Origin: Flavobacterium dankookense
GTDB lineage: Bacteria; Bacteroidota; Bacteroidia; Flavobacteriales; Flavobacteriaceae
Reading direction: 5' to 3'
DNA length: 64,000 nt
Assembly (NCBI RefSeq): GCF_004362665.1
Contig: NZ_SNXR01000002.1
Location: 1-64,000 of the forward strand
Each line of letters starts with the position of its first letter. The stretch's first letter is position 1. The notes below the pieces were generated by a model. That model saw nothing but the letters and a program-made list of their open reading frames with translations. It searched no databases and was not told the DNA's origin. Below, one piece after another: positions 43,245 to 54,159 of this stretch. A program made the translations under genes and the position numbers.

Positions 43245-44135
43245 ATGCTACTTAAAAATTATAAAACCATTTTTCTTCAAGCGCTTTCTTCTTTATATGA
43301 TGAAAAGGAAATTGAGAGTTTTTTTTTTCTCACCTTAGAAAAATTACATCAAAAAAAGCGAATTAACTTAGCGTTACAACCTGATTTAACAATGGATGAA
43401 GTGCAGTTAACTCAATGGGAAACTGTTTTAGCGGAATTAAAAACCTACAAACCGATACAATATATTTTAGGCGAAACAGAGTTTTACGGTTTGCCATTTT
43501 TAGTGAATGAAAACGTATTAATTCCTCGACCAGAAACGGAAGAATTGGTGGAATTGATTGTTAGTAATGAGATAAAAGGGAAAAGAGAAAAGAGAAAAGT
43601 AAAAATTCTAGATATTGGAACGGGTTCGGGTTGTATTCCTATTTCGTTGAAAAAGAATTTGCCTTCGGCGGAAGTTTTTGCTATTGATGTTTCTGTAAAC
43701 GCTTTGGAAGTTGCTCAAAAAAATGCTGAAATTAATGGAGTAGAAGTAACTTTTGTAAAAGCAGATATTTTGCAAGTTGATGATTTAACAAAACTTATAA
43801 CTTGCAACTCGCAACTCGCAACCTCACTTGATATTATCGTTTCCAATCCGCCGTATGTTCGGAATTTGGAAAAAGCAGAAATCAATCCAAATGTTCTAGA
43901 ATATGAGCCGCATTTGGCTTTGTTTGTAGAAGATAACGATGCTTTACTTTTTTATCGAAAAATTACCGAATTAGCCAAAAAGCATTTAGCTGAAAACGGA
44001 AAATTGTATTTCGAAATCAATCAATATCTCGGCAAAGAAACGGTAGCTTTGGTTGAAAGTTATGGTTTTAAAAACGTTCAGTTACGTAAAGATATTTATG
44101 GAAACGACCGAATGATTTCGGCAGATTATTCATAA
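43245..44135 (+). CDS. prmC: Release factor glutamine methyltransferase
   Basis: 296 aa. An N-terminal helical domain precedes LGETEFYGLPFLVNENVLIPRPETEELVE. The SAM site is LDIGTGSGCIPI and the catalytic motif is NPPYV. PrmC methylates the Gln of the GGQ motif in RF1 and RF2. A short stretch TCNSQLATS interrupts the middle of the protein. The 3' end overlaps the convergent permease gene by 10 bp. Confidence 0.95.
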   Translation: MLLKNYKTIFLQALSSLYDEKEIESFFFLTLEKLHQKKRINLALQPDLTMDEVQLTQWETVLAELKTYKPIQYILGETEFYGLPFLVNENVLIPRPETEELVELIVSNEIKGKREKRKVKILDIGTGSGCIPISLKKNLPSAEVFAIDVSVNALEVAQKNAEINGVEVTFVKADILQVDDLTKLITCNSQLATSLDIIVSNPPYVRNLEKAEINPNVLEYEPHLALFVEDNDALLFYRKITELAKKHLAENGKLYFEINQYLGKETVALVESYGFKNVQLRKDIYGNDRMISADYS

Positions 44136-45370
44136 CGTAATGCTTCAATCGGGTCTAATTTCGAAGCTTTAATGGCTGGATATGAACCAGAAACAACAGC
44201 TACAATAAAGGTTGTAATTACAGCAGCCATAATAGCTAACCAAGGAATTACAAAACTAAAATCAATAGCAATAGCAATTAAATATCCTGTTAGAATTCCT
44301 AAGATAATGCCAACTAATCCACCAAGTTGACCGATAATTAGTGTTTCTACAAAAAACTGAAAAGCAATAGTTCCACGTTTGGCACCAAGTGCTTTTCTAA
44401 CGCCAATTTCGCGTGTTCTTTCGGTTACAGAAACTAACATTATATTCATTAAAGCGATGGATGAACCGAAAATTGTGATAATACCAATTATCCATGCAGA
44501 AATATTCAAAACACCAGTCATTTCCGCAATACGGTTGATTAAATCGTCGCTTCTTGATGTGCCAAAATTATTTTCTTCGACAGGATTTAACTTTCTAACT
44601 TTTCGCATTGTGATTAAAGCATTATCAATAGCTTCGTCTAGAATTTCTTTTTTTTGAACCATTGAACTAATGGTGTAATTAATGTTTGGTGCCGAAAACA
44701 TGGAACGAGCTACTTGAATTGGAATTAACATTCGTAAATCTTGGCTGTTGCCAAAAGTGGAACCTTTTTCTTTTAAAACACCGATAACTCTGAATTTTGC
44801 ACCTCGAACAGAAATGATTTTATCAATTGGATTAACATCTTTTAGCAAACCTTTTGTAGCAAAATCCGAACCAACAACACAGGAATAAGTGTTGTTTTGT
44901 ATATCAAAATTATTGAAATTTCTACCGGTTGTTAACTCTAAACCTGAGTTGGGAACAAAATATTCATCAACGCCAATAACAGAAACTTCGGGATCTGTTT
45001 TTTCATTTTCAAACTTTACTTCAGCCTTTGAAGTTGCAGTAAACGACAAAGAGGTTTGAGTTAGCGGAAATTTATAATTTTCTTTAAAAGCTTTCGCTTC
45101 AGGATAGGAAATAATAGGGTTGATTTTTTCTATTTCATTGCCGCCACTTCTTCTCGAGGTGTAATCGTATTGATTAATGTTGAAAGTATTTGAACCCATT
45201 GAGGCAAAATTGCTCGAAAGTGTATTTTCTAAAGCGGAAACGACTGTTAAAATACCAACCAATGCCCAAATACCAAGGGCAATGATTAAAATAGTTAACA
45301 CAGTTCTAAGTAGTTGCGTTCGGATGGAACTTCCTGCGATTTTTAAATTTTCTTTGAATAATCCTATCAT
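44126..45370 (-). CDS. ABC transporter permease, MacB/FtsX type
   Basis: 414 aa. One N-terminal helix ([21 protein letters not shown]) is followed by a large periplasmic MacB-like domain (about 50-270) and three C-terminal helices starting at [29 protein letters not shown]-like sequence ([19 protein letters not shown]). This layout fits mechanotransmission exporters of lipoproteins, peptides or drugs. No ATPase or membrane fusion gene is adjacent. The substrate is unknown. Confidence 0.92.
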   Translation of the reverse strand: [414 protein letters not shown]

Positions 45371-45462
45371 GATGGTAATTTGACACTAAAATACATCATT
45401 TGTTACAAGTTTCTTCACATTGGTCTAGAAAATAGTTTTAAAAAATAAGATATTTGCAAAAT

Positions 45463-45487
45463 AATTACGAATTAAAAATTACGAATT
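45463..45487. repeat. Solo copy of the 25-bp S23-unit repeat in the hisS leader
   Basis: Two AATTACGAATT copies separated by AAA, the same 25-bp design as the ends of the unit at 32475-32869. No S23 gene accompanies it. It lies about 65 bp upstream of the hisS ATG, just after GATATTTG, a one-mismatch -7 element. Confidence 0.75.
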
Positions 45488-45550
45488 TGAAATAGTTAGT
45501 TATTTAAACGTAATCCTTAATTTTTAATCCTCAATTTTTAATTTAAAAAA

Positions 45551-46909
45551 ATGGCACAAAAACCAAGTATTCCAAAAGGCACAAGAGATTTTTCACCCGT
45601 TGAGGTTTCCAAACGAAATTATATCGTTTCTATAATGCGAAATCATTTTGAGAATTTTGGTTATCAACCTATTGAAACACCAAGTTTTGAAAATTCCGAA
45701 ACTTTGATGGGAAAATATGGTGAAGAAGGTGATCGTTTGATTTTTAAGATATTGAATAGTGGAGATTTTTTGGAAAAAGTTTCTGAAGAAGAATTAGTTG
45801 AAAAAAAATTAAAAAAGCTAACATCTAAAATCTCAGAAAAAGCACTTCGCTACGACTTAACTGTTCCTTTTGCGCGCTATGTTGTACAACATCAAAATGA
45901 AATTGAGTTTCCATTTAAACGCTATCAAATTCAACCCGTTTGGCGTGCTGATAGACCACAAAAAGGTCGTTTTAGAGAGTTTTATCAATGTGATGCTGAT
46001 GTTGTTGGTTCCACATCGCTGTGGCAAGAAGTAGAGTTGGTCCAACTTTATGACAGTGTTTTTTCTGATTTAGGTTTGAATGGTGTTACGATTAAAATCA
46101 ATAACAGAAAAATTTTAACTGGAATTGCCGAAGTTATTGGCGCTTCTGATAAATTAATTGATTTTACAGTTGCTTTAGATAAATTGGACAAAATAGGTGA
46201 GGAAGGCGTAAAAAAAGAAATGGTCGAAAAAGGAATCTTGGAAACGGCTATAGAAAAAGTGCAACCATTATTTAATTTCACTGGAAGTATCAACGAAAAA
46301 TTAGAAAAATTATCGGAGTTGCTTTCGTCATCAGAAGAAGGGAAAAAAGGAATTGAAGAATTGCGATTTATTTGTGACAACGTTATTAAACTAGGATTGA
46401 AGAAAGCTATTTTGGATTTAGACGTTACATTGGCTCGTGGTTTGAATTATTATACTGGAGCTATTTTTGAAGTTGCTGCACCAGCAGGAGTTTCAATGGG
46501 TTCAATTGGTGGTGGCGGACGATATGATGATTTGACGGGCATTTTCGGGTTGAAGAACATGAGTGGCGTTGGAATTTCATTTGGATTGGATAGAATTTAT
46601 TTAGTTTTGGAGGAGTTAGATTTATTTCCAGAAACGGTTACAAGTTCTACCAAAGTTTTGTTTTTGAATTTTGGCGAAAGCCAAGCTTTTGAAGCAATGA
46701 AAGCTATTACAACTTTGAGAAATAACAATATCAAAGCAGAAATGTATCCAGATGCAGCTAAAGATGAAAAGCAATTTAAACATGCACAAAGGCGAAATAT
46801 TCCTTTTATTGTTAAAGGAATAAATAATAATTTGTTCACATTACGAAATATCATTTCAGGAGAACAAGTTGAAGTCACACTTGACGATTTGATAAAGAAG
46901 ATACAATAA
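45551..46909 (+). CDS. hisS: Histidyl-tRNA synthetase
   Basis: 452 aa. Class II motifs are visible: PKGTRDFSP at the start, RAD/R-rich motif 2 ([23 protein letters not shown]), the His A signature [14 protein letters not shown], and GGGGRYDDL with GISFGLDRI (motif 3). A C-terminal anticodon-binding domain follows. It charges tRNA-His. The gene is monocistronic and ends at a strong terminator. Confidence 0.97.
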   Translation: MAQKPSIPKGTRDFSPVEVSKRNYIVSIMRNHFENFGYQPIETPSFENSETLMGKYGEEGDRLIFKILNSGDFLEKVSEEELVEKKLKKLTSKISEKALRYDLTVPFARYVVQHQNEIEFPFKRYQIQPVWRADRPQKGRFREFYQCDADVVGSTSLWQEVELVQLYDSVFSDLGLNGVTIKINNRKILTGIAEVIGASDKLIDFTVALDKLDKIGEEGVKKEMVEKGILETAIEKVQPLFNFTGSINEKLEKLSELLSSSEEGKKGIEELRFICDNVIKLGLKKAILDLDVTLARGLNYYTGAIFEVAAPAGVSMGSIGGGGRYDDLTGIFGLKNMSGVGISFGLDRIYLVLEELDLFPETVTSSTKVLFLNFGESQAFEAMKAITTLRNNNIKAEMYPDAAKDEKQFKHAQRRNIPFIVKGINNNLFTLRNIISGEQVEVTLDDLIKKIQ

Positions 46910-46943
46910 AAAAAACTCCACTAGCAATAGTGGAGTTTTTAGA
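46908..46943. terminator. Terminator between hisS and the giant T9SS gene
   Basis: Perfect 13-bp stem AAAAACTCCACTA (46911-46923) and TAGTGGAGTTTTT (46928-46940) with a GCAA loop. A and T tracts on either side could serve both converging genes. Confidence 0.92.
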
Positions 46944-46971
46944 TTTGGGGTGTCAAAATTTATTTAAAAAA

Positions 46972-49900
46972 CTACTTAATTAAAATTTTCTTACTGATAC
47001 TACCATTTTCAGTATTTACTTTTACGATGTAAGCACCTGTACTGATAGTGTTTGTTGGTAATTCAATACTTGCTTGGTCAATGTTTTCAACATCCCAAGA
47101 AGTGATTTGTTGTCCTAACATATTGAATAGTATTACCGATTTTATTGTTGTTTCCATCAATTGATTTTTGATGTTGATAGTGCTGTTCGCTTGAGAATTG
47201 GTTACAGAAATACCTTTTTGTAAATCAACATCACCAACTGCAAGACTGCTTGTGTCAACAAAACGTAATGAGAATCTATTTTCATATGTTCCAGCTGGTA
47301 ATGAAATTACAAATGGATTTTCTTTAATACTATTGTATGTATTTGTAACATTGTCATGGATGTAAATTTCAACATTTTCTTCAACGTTTTCTTTTTTGTC
47401 AATTCCAATTGTTGTATTTCCTGCAGCAGCAACTTTTACACCTAGAGGATAAATGTTGTTTATGTTAAAGTAACCATCACCAAGAATATTTAATTTGGCA
47501 CTATTTTGCATGAAATACATATCGTTAGGTTTGTCATCTAAATGAGCAGCATCGTATCCTGGATCGATTTCACTAGTTGCTTTATCGTTCATAAATCCAA
47601 TTAATACTTGTCTATAATAATTATTGCTTGATTTGAAACCTAATTTTATCTTCATGTATTGCTCATCTGCAAACGTATCTTCAGTATTATCAAAAAGAGG
47701 GTTTGCAGAGTTCATCATATTATTTTCTCTGAACAATGTATTAGATTGAACATTGCTTTCTTTTATAAAAAGACGTTGGTCATTTTGGAAAGTTAATGTT
47801 CCACCAGTTGTGTTACCAGCTACAAAGAAACCTTGTCCTACAGGGATAAATCTTCCAGGTTCTTTAGTGCTTGAACCTAAACCACTCACTATTGCAGGAG
47901 CAGAAGGTGCAGTACTTCCAGTAAGATTTCTTGTTGCATAACCACCTTGATACTGAATAGTATTATGAGAGGTATTTGTTGCATAATGTTCCCAGAAATA
48001 TAATGTTCCTGTTATTGTTGATAAATTATCATTAATGAATTTGTCAGCGTCAATAGCAGATGGATATGGATTTCCTGCTAACATTAGGTTATTTGCTCCA
48101 ACAGGTGTTGTTATAGTTCCGTTGTTTGGTTTTCCAACAAAAGTATAATTTTGATCAGGAGTACTTGCATTACTACCTTTTAGTGTGAAACCTTGTCCAG
48201 CTAATAAAGTGCCATTTTGACCAACTGATGACCAGTTGTAATAATTGTTTCCTACGTTTTGGAATTTGTAAATCCAATAGCTGCTCAAAGTGATTGGGCT
48301 TGTTGCAGAACTATTAGTGCCAGAAGTCCAATTTAAGTTTTGAATGCTATTTGGGTTTGTTCCATCTTTCATAACTCCAGCCACAGTATAACCATGATTG
48401 ATTGTTGAATTGTTTATAGAACTAACAGGTGAAGACCAATAGTTATAGTTAAAACGATTAGATTGTCCTTGTTGGTCTCTTTCAATAGAACCCATACTTG
48501 TTACATCAAGCTCACTGTTTGTTGATTGTATTAATTGAGATTTTCCAACTAAGTCTATTTTTCCATCTAATTTTAAGTACCAATCATTTTGCAATTTATT
48601 ATCATTAGTCATACTAACTGTTACACCATTGTCAACAAACATTCCCATATTAGTATGATTTGCTGTTTCTGTTATGTCATGTTGAACTCTTATTATTGAA
48701 TAATCATAGTCAATAACGTCCATTCCACGTACATCGTTAGTTGTATCATTAACAGCTGTTGCCAATGTTCCAGTTGCTCTTGTTACGAAAGGCATCGGAG
48801 CTTGTTGATAGTTAATTACTTTATTATTGTAAATTTTCATACCTGAAGCAACATCAATTGCAGGAGTTGTTAAATCATCAACTATATCGTCTTTGTATGC
48901 ATCCATTCTATAATATCTCAATAAATTTGCAAAAGGCAATGCTTCAATATCTCTAGGGACGATAGCACCTCTAACTTGAGAACTATTATTTTGAATTTCT
49001 TGATAAACCATTCTTTGAAGTTGAGTTGGAGATAGTGCAACATTAAATATTCTTACTTCATCAATTTTTCCTTTAAAGTATCTTATAGCCGATGATGGTT
49101 GTTTTCCAATAGTTAAAGGATTAGTGTCAGCATTTAAAGAACCACTTATGTTTGTAGTCGCTACTTCACTTCCGTTTAAATAAAGTTTTAAAGTACTGCC
49201 ATTATAGATTGCTGCAACATGATACCATCTTGATGTACTTAGTGGAGTTGCATAAGTAAGTGTAGTTCCATTTAAAATAGCTTGAAGTTGTCTTCCACCA
49301 CTAACTCTAATCAAGAAATTACCTTGCCCAACAACTACTCCAACAGCATTGTATCCTGGAGCCAAATCAATCCATGACATTAATGAAGCATTCGCTAATC
49401 CACTAAGAACACCTGTAGCTTCACCATAATCATTACGTCCATCAAATTCTAGAAACAATTTTCTGTCTAAATTTCTTGGTGAGCCTTTTATAGTATTATT
49501 GGTATCAAAAGCATCCATTATTCCATCTCTGTCATTATCACTTACACCATCTATTTTTCCATCATTGTTTGTGTCATAACTTGCGTATAGTGATGTAGTA
49601 ATGTCAAAAGTTCCGTTGTTATCAGAGTCTAATTCTCTATAATTTGCTATTCCATCATTATCAGTGTCTTGGGTGTAATCTCTATTGATAGTTCCAAAAG
49701 CAGTTGAGTTATCGTATAAATCTAATAAACCATCTCTATCAGTGTCTAATAAATCTCCTGTTCCATCACCATTGATATCTCCATCACCATTCAATAGATT
49801 TGCTTCATCAACATCAAATAAAGTATCATTATCACTATCTAGGTCTAAATAATCAGGTCTGAAATCTCCATCTGTATTTATCATTACATATGTTCCTGCT

Positions 49901-52900
49901 GAAATCATACTATCAATGTAATCGTTCATTCCATTTCCATTAGCATCCATCCAAGTAGCAGGGCTTGACATGTCCATTGTTGATTTTTTGTTGCTATATG
50001 CTTTAAATCCAGCTTCTTCAATATCTGGAATTCCATCATTTTCGTCATCTACATCAGTTACATCAGTTACGCCATCACCGTCAGTATCAACACAATTTTG
50101 ATTAATTACAATTTGAACATCATCAATAAAATTTCCAACAGAAGCACTTCCTGAACCAGTATAACCTGCTTGGAATGTCATTACAATTTGAGTTTGACCA
50201 ACAGGAATTGTATATACTCCTGAATAAGTTCCCCATGCTGATGTTCCATCTACCATTGTTGCAATTGGTGTTGATGCAATTGCATTTGTTAAACTTGAAC
50301 CAAATTTAACAAAAGCTTGATCTACACCACCACGACCTCTGTGTTTTATTGACCAGTTTATAGTTCCGCCAGCTCCGTTTAAACAAAATGTTTGATATAA
50401 AATACCAGGAATATTAGCATTTAGTTCAGCAAATTGATTTCCTGCTGCTGCTGGAACTCCATTAAAACCTGAACTCCATATTTCAATAAAATTTTCTGCA
50501 CTTGTTTGCCATCCTGTAACACTAGATGTAGGTAGGATTGCAAAACTACCTGCAGCAATAGTTGGGTTTTCGAAACTTCCATTTTGAAATGGGTCACTTA
50601 AACAAGTACTACATTCAATAACATCAGTTATACCATCATTGTCATCATCAGTGTCGACATTATTTGTTATTCCATCACCATCAGTGTCAATATCACCAAA
50701 ACCATTGATGAAAAAAACATAAGGATTTTCATTGGCATCATCATTGTTCACTGTAATGATAGCATTTCGTTGACCATTAGATGTAGTCGAAAATAAGACC
50801 GTAAATGATGTATTTCCTCCAGCTGGAATTGAAAGAACAGAAGGATTTGATGTTACTGTAAAATCAGCAGCATTTATTCCTGAAATTACAGGGTTTGAAA
50901 TATTTAAAGGTGTTGTTCCTGAGTTTTGAATTACAAATGTTCTTGAAGAAGTTCCTGATGGTAACAAGATGTTACCAAATGCCGTACCATCTGTTGATGA
51001 AGGTGTTGTGTCGCCGTTTACAATTGTTTCTCCTAGTCCGGTAACATTTATTTCTACATTTGCACCATAACCTTGAATAGTAAAAGTGTATGGGTTTTCA
51101 TTAAAATCATTGTTATTTATAGTAACTATTGCTGTTTTAGTTCCTGTTGTTGTTGGATTGAAAGTAATCGTAAATGTTCTAAAATCGCCACCTATTATTC
51201 CAGTTGAAGCTGGATTAGCTGTAACAGTAAAATCACTTGCATTTACTCCAGAAATTGTTGGATTTGATATTGTTAACCCAGTTGTTGCTGTGTTTAGAAT
51301 TCTAAAAGTTCTGGCTACTGTCCCAACATTGATGTCAGTTTGTCCAAAGTCTGTCCAATCTGTTACGCTAGGAGTATTATCACCATTAACAATTGTCACA
51401 CTATTTCCTTGTACATCTATCTCTCTATCTGTTCCTGTTCCTGAAATGGTATAATTAAAAGGGTTTTCATCACTGTCATTTGTGTTGAATGTTATAAACG
51501 CAACTCTAGTTCCTGTTGCACTTGGATTGAAAGTTACTGTAAAAGTTGTACTACTTCCTGCCGCAATACTTAAAACTGTTGGATTTGCTGTAACAGTAAA
51601 ATCACTTGCATTTGTACCATTAATAACAGGATTTGAAATTATAAGAGGAGTTGTTCCAGTGTTATTAATAGTATAAGTAACAGCTACTGTTCCTAAATTT
51701 AAGTCAGTTGATCCAAAATCAGTAGCATTTGTTGTTGAAGTTGTTGTACCTCCATCAACAATGTTATTTGAGTTTCCTGTAACATTTATTTCAGCACTTG
51801 TACCATTCCCGCTAATGTTGAATACATATGGGTTTTCATCGGCATCATTATTCGTTATAGTAATTGTTGCATTTCTTACACCGATAGCCGATGGATTGAA
51901 TACAACTGTAAAAGTTCTATTATTTCCTGCGTTAATTGAAGTTGAAGTTGGGTTAACTGTTACCGTAAAATCTCCAGCATGAGTTCCTGATATAGTCGGA
52001 TTAGTAATTGTTAAAGGAGTTGTTCCATTATTTCTAATAGTAAAAACTCTAGAAACTGTTCCACTTGCTATATCGGTATCGCCAAAGTCTGTCCAATCAA
52101 TTGTTGTTGGGGTAGTATCGTTGTTTGTTATTGAAGTAGAATTACCTTCAAGATCAATTTCTGGATTTAAAGTTGTTCCTCTAATATTAAAATTATAGGT
52201 AGCTTCATTACTATCGTTGCTGATAACGTTTATTGTAGCATTCATATTCGCACCAACAGTTGTAGCATTATATCTTATAACCATATTTGTTGATGATCCT
52301 GGAGTAATAGTTGCACTTGGAGGTGTTGTGATGGTAAACTCAGCAGGATTAGTACCAGTTATAGAATATGAACTGATATTTAGATTTGATGTTCCAATGT
52401 TTTGAATGGTAAAAGTTTTAGAAACAGTAACTCCAATATAAGTAGTTCCATATTCAGTATTGTTAGTAGTTGCATAAGTAGTACTTCCATCCAATATATC
52501 ATTTCCATTTGATTGAATATTGATTTCAGGGCTTGCAGTGAAACTATTAGCTGTAACATTAAATGAATAAGTTCCTTCATTTGAGTCATTATTTGATATT
52601 GATATTATCGCATTTTTTGGTCCAGTAGATGTTGGACTAAAAGTAACTGTTAATGTTGCTGTTCCACCTGCTGGAATTGTTGATGCTGATGAACTAACTG
52701 AAAATTCTCCTGAATTATCATAAACAGACCAAATTGATAGTGGAAAACCACCAGTATTTTGAATAGTAAATGTTTTTACAATACTTCCTGAGCCATATAC
52801 AATACTACCAAAATCAGTATTATCAGCCGTTGAATAGGCAGTAGATCCTGTTAAAATAGTAATTCCATTTCCTTCTACATTAATTTCTTGTGCTGTAACC

Positions 52901-54159
52901 ATTGCACTTACATTGAATGAATATGTTCCTTCATCTGCATCATTATTAGATAATGAGATAGTTGCAGTTCTTGTTCCCGTTCCAGTTGGATTAAAAACTA
53001 CTGTAAGCGTTGCTGTTCCTCCAGGGGTTACTGTACTTGGACTGTAACTAATAGTGTAATCAGTAAGCGATGACCAAGCTGATGATAAAGTTAAATTACT
53101 TGTTCCTAAATTTTGGATTGTGTATGTTCTAGTTCCAGCAGAAGTTCCAAAATCAGTATTAATACTGTTTGAAATTAAAGTTGAACCATTTGGGATATCA
53201 GTTGCAGGACTTCCACCTTGAATGTTTATTTCTTGTTCAGTACCAATTCCTTCAACGGCAAAGCCATAAGTAGGTTCGTCACTATCACTATTTGACAAAT
53301 AGGCAATTCCTGTTCTGGTTCCAGCATTTGTAGGATTGAATGTTACTGTTAATGTAGCAGTTCCACCAGGTACAATCGTTCCTGATGAAATTGATGCTGA
53401 AAAATCTCCACTGTTAGTATACACTGAACTTATGGTTAAATCTGCAGTACCAATATTTTGTACTGTGTAAGTTCTATTTACAGATCCTGAGTTTATATCT
53501 GTGCTACCAAAATCGGTATTTATTGTTGATGAAATAGTTGTGCTTCCAGAGGCAATGTTATTTCCATTTCCTTGTAAATTTATTTCTGGAGAACCAATAC
53601 CACGAATAATAACATTATCAATATAATAAAACTCTCCAGAGTCAAGCCCAAAAGATCTTACTCTAACTCTTATGCTATTGTTACCTGCAGGAACATTGAA
53701 TGTATATGGATTTGATGATTGACCTGGAGTTGCATCACCAGTTCCAAATGCTAAATTTTGTCCACCACTACCAGTGTTTCCGTCAACAAGTTTAACAGTT
53801 GTTGGATAACTTCCTCCATTGTCATATGAAAAATCAATAAATAAATCTTCACTATCATCAACTCCTGTTGCTGCAAATGCAATAGAAACCTGTACACTTG
53901 TGTAACCTGAAATATCAACATTTTCAAAAACTACATTTCTATCACCATTAGCGAATCTAAGCGATCTTGTTCCACTCATAGCAGTTGTTGTGGATGTAGT
54001 AACATTTGTCGCAGAAGAAACGGTGTAACTTAGATTGTCGGCTGTTGCGCTTTCAAATCCTTGACTTTCTATTGTTGTTTGAGAAAAACTCAACATCGAG
54101 AACAATAGGAGTAAAAATATAAACCTGTTTTTTTCTAATTTAAGTAATGCTTTTTTCAT
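46972..54159 (-). CDS. Giant T9SS-secreted surface protein with choice-of-anchor D repeats, TSP3-like region and LamG-like domain
   Basis: 2395 aa. A signal peptide (LEKNRFIFLLLLFSMLSFSQ) and an N-terminal jelly-roll domain (about 27-190) are followed by eight repeats of 100-120 aa, each opening with EI(N/D)xxG(N) and containing DFG(S/T)..., (T/S)FTIQNxGTxxLxIS, and (T/S)VTFNPTxxGTRxAxIxxxNND. Next come two Asp-rich TSP3-like stretches (DTDGDGITNNVDTDDDNDG and others), a carbohydrate-binding-like domain, a LamG-like domain (FLEFDGRNDYGEATGVLSG), a beta-rich region and a type A sorting domain (last ~75 aa, ending SISKKILIK). It is probably a calcium-binding adhesin or matrix protein; this is inferred from domains. 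Confidence 0.92.
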   Translation of the reverse strand: MKKALLKLEKNRFIFLLLLFSMLSFSQTTIESQGFESATADNLSYTVSSATNVTTSTTTAMSGTRSLRFANGDRNVVFENVDISGYTSVQVSIAFAATGVDDSEDLFIDFSYDNGGSYPTTVKLVDGNTGSGGQNLAFGTGDATPGQSSNPYTFNVPAGNNSIRVRVRSFGLDSGEFYYIDNVIIRGIGSPEINLQGNGNNIASGSTTISSTINTDFGSTDINSGSVNRTYTVQNIGTADLTISSVYTNSGDFSASISSGTIVPGGTATLTVTFNPTNAGTRTGIAYLSNSDSDEPTYGFAVEGIGTEQEINIQGGSPATDIPNGSTLISNSINTDFGTSAGTRTYTIQNLGTSNLTLSSAWSSLTDYTISYSPSTVTPGGTATLTVVFNPTGTGTRTATISLSNNDADEGTYSFNVSAMVTAQEINVEGNGITILTGSTAYSTADNTDFGSIVYGSGSIVKTFTIQNTGGFPLSIWSVYDNSGEFSVSSSASTIPAGGTATLTVTFSPTSTGPKNAIISISNNDSNEGTYSFNVTANSFTASPEINIQSNGNDILDGSTTYATTNNTEYGTTYIGVTVSKTFTIQNIGTSNLNISSYSITGTNPAEFTITTPPSATITPGSSTNMVIRYNATTVGANMNATINVISNDSNEATYNFNIRGTTLNPEIDLEGNSTSITNNDTTPTTIDWTDFGDTDIASGTVSRVFTIRNNGTTPLTITNPTISGTHAGDFTVTVNPTSTSINAGNNRTFTVVFNPSAIGVRNATITITNNDADENPYVFNISGNGTSAEINVTGNSNNIVDGGTTTSTTNATDFGSTDLNLGTVAVTYTINNTGTTPLIISNPVINGTNASDFTVTANPTVLSIAAGSSTTFTVTFNPSATGTRVAFITFNTNDSDENPFNYTISGTGTDREIDVQGNSVTIVNGDNTPSVTDWTDFGQTDINVGTVARTFRILNTATTGLTISNPTISGVNASDFTVTANPASTGIIGGDFRTFTITFNPTTTGTKTAIVTINNNDFNENPYTFTIQGYGANVEINVTGLGETIVNGDTTPSSTDGTAFGNILLPSGTSSRTFVIQNSGTTPLNISNPVISGINAADFTVTSNPSVLSIPAGGNTSFTVLFSTTSNGQRNAIITVNNDDANENPYVFFINGFGDIDTDGDGITNNVDTDDDNDGITDVIECSTCLSDPFQNGSFENPTIAAGSFAILPTSSVTGWQTSAENFIEIWSSGFNGVPAAAGNQFAELNANIPGILYQTFCLNGAGGTINWSIKHRGRGGVDQAFVKFGSSLTNAIASTPIATMVDGTSAWGTYSGVYTIPVGQTQIVMTFQAGYTGSGSASVGNFIDDVQIVINQNCVDTDGDGVTDVTDVDDENDGIPDIEEAGFKAYSNKKSTMDMSSPATWMDANGNGMNDYIDSMISAGTYVMINTDGDFRPDYLDLDSDNDTLFDVDEANLLNGDGDINGDGTGDLLDTDRDGLLDLYDNSTAFGTINRDYTQDTDNDGIANYRELDSDNNGTFDITTSLYASYDTNNDGKIDGVSDNDRDGIMDAFDTNNTIKGSPRNLDRKLFLEFDGRNDYGEATGVLSGLANASLMSWIDLAPGYNAVGVVVGQGNFLIRVSGGRQLQAILNGTTLTYATPLSTSRWYHVAAIYNGSTLKLYLNGSEVATTNISGSLNADTNPLTIGKQPSSAIRYFKGKIDEVRIFNVALSPTQLQRMVYQEIQNNSSQVRGAIVPRDIEALPFANLLRYYRMDAYKDDIVDDLTTPAIDVASGMKIYNNKVINYQQAPMPFVTRATGTLATAVNDTTNDVRGMDVIDYDYSIIRVQHDITETANHTNMGMFVDNGVTVSMTNDNKLQNDWYLKLDGKIDLVGKSQLIQSTNSELDVTSMGSIERDQQGQSNRFNYNYWSSPVSSINNSTINHGYTVAGVMKDGTNPNSIQNLNWTSGTNSSATSPITLSSYWIYKFQNVGNNYYNWSSVGQNGTLLAGQGFTLKGSNASTPDQNYTFVGKPNNGTITTPVGANNLMLAGNPYPSAIDADKFINDNLSTITGTLYFWEHYATNTSHNTIQYQGGYATRNLTGSTAPSAPAIVSGLGSSTKEPGRFIPVGQGFFVAGNTTGGTLTFQNDQRLFIKESNVQSNTLFRENNMMNSANPLFDNTEDTFADEQYMKIKLGFKSSNNYYRQVLIGFMNDKATSEIDPGYDAAHLDDKPNDMYFMQNSAKLNILGDGYFNINNIYPLGVKVAAAGNTTIGIDKKENVEENVEIYIHDNVTNTYNSIKENPFVISLPAGTYENRFSLRFVDTSSLAVGDVDLQKGISVTNSQANSTINIKNQLMETTIKSVILFNMLGQQITSWDVENIDQASIELPTNTISTGAYIVKVNTENGSISKKILIK
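50700..53590 (-). repeat. Eight tandem choice-of-anchor D repeats
   Basis: Repeat openings in protein order are SPEINLQG, EQEINIQG, AQEINVEG, SPEINIQS, NPEIDLEG, SAEINVTG, DREIDVQG and NVEINVTG. Each spans roughly 330-370 bp. They are similar but clearly diverged, unlike the near-identical repeats of the first T9SS gene. Confidence 0.8.

Noticed and set aside
43226..43247. Degenerate AATTGATAATGAATAATTAATAATG stretch before prmC
   Set aside because: Looked like a member of the AATTACGAATT repeat family but lacks the ACG core; treated as A+T-rich spacer.
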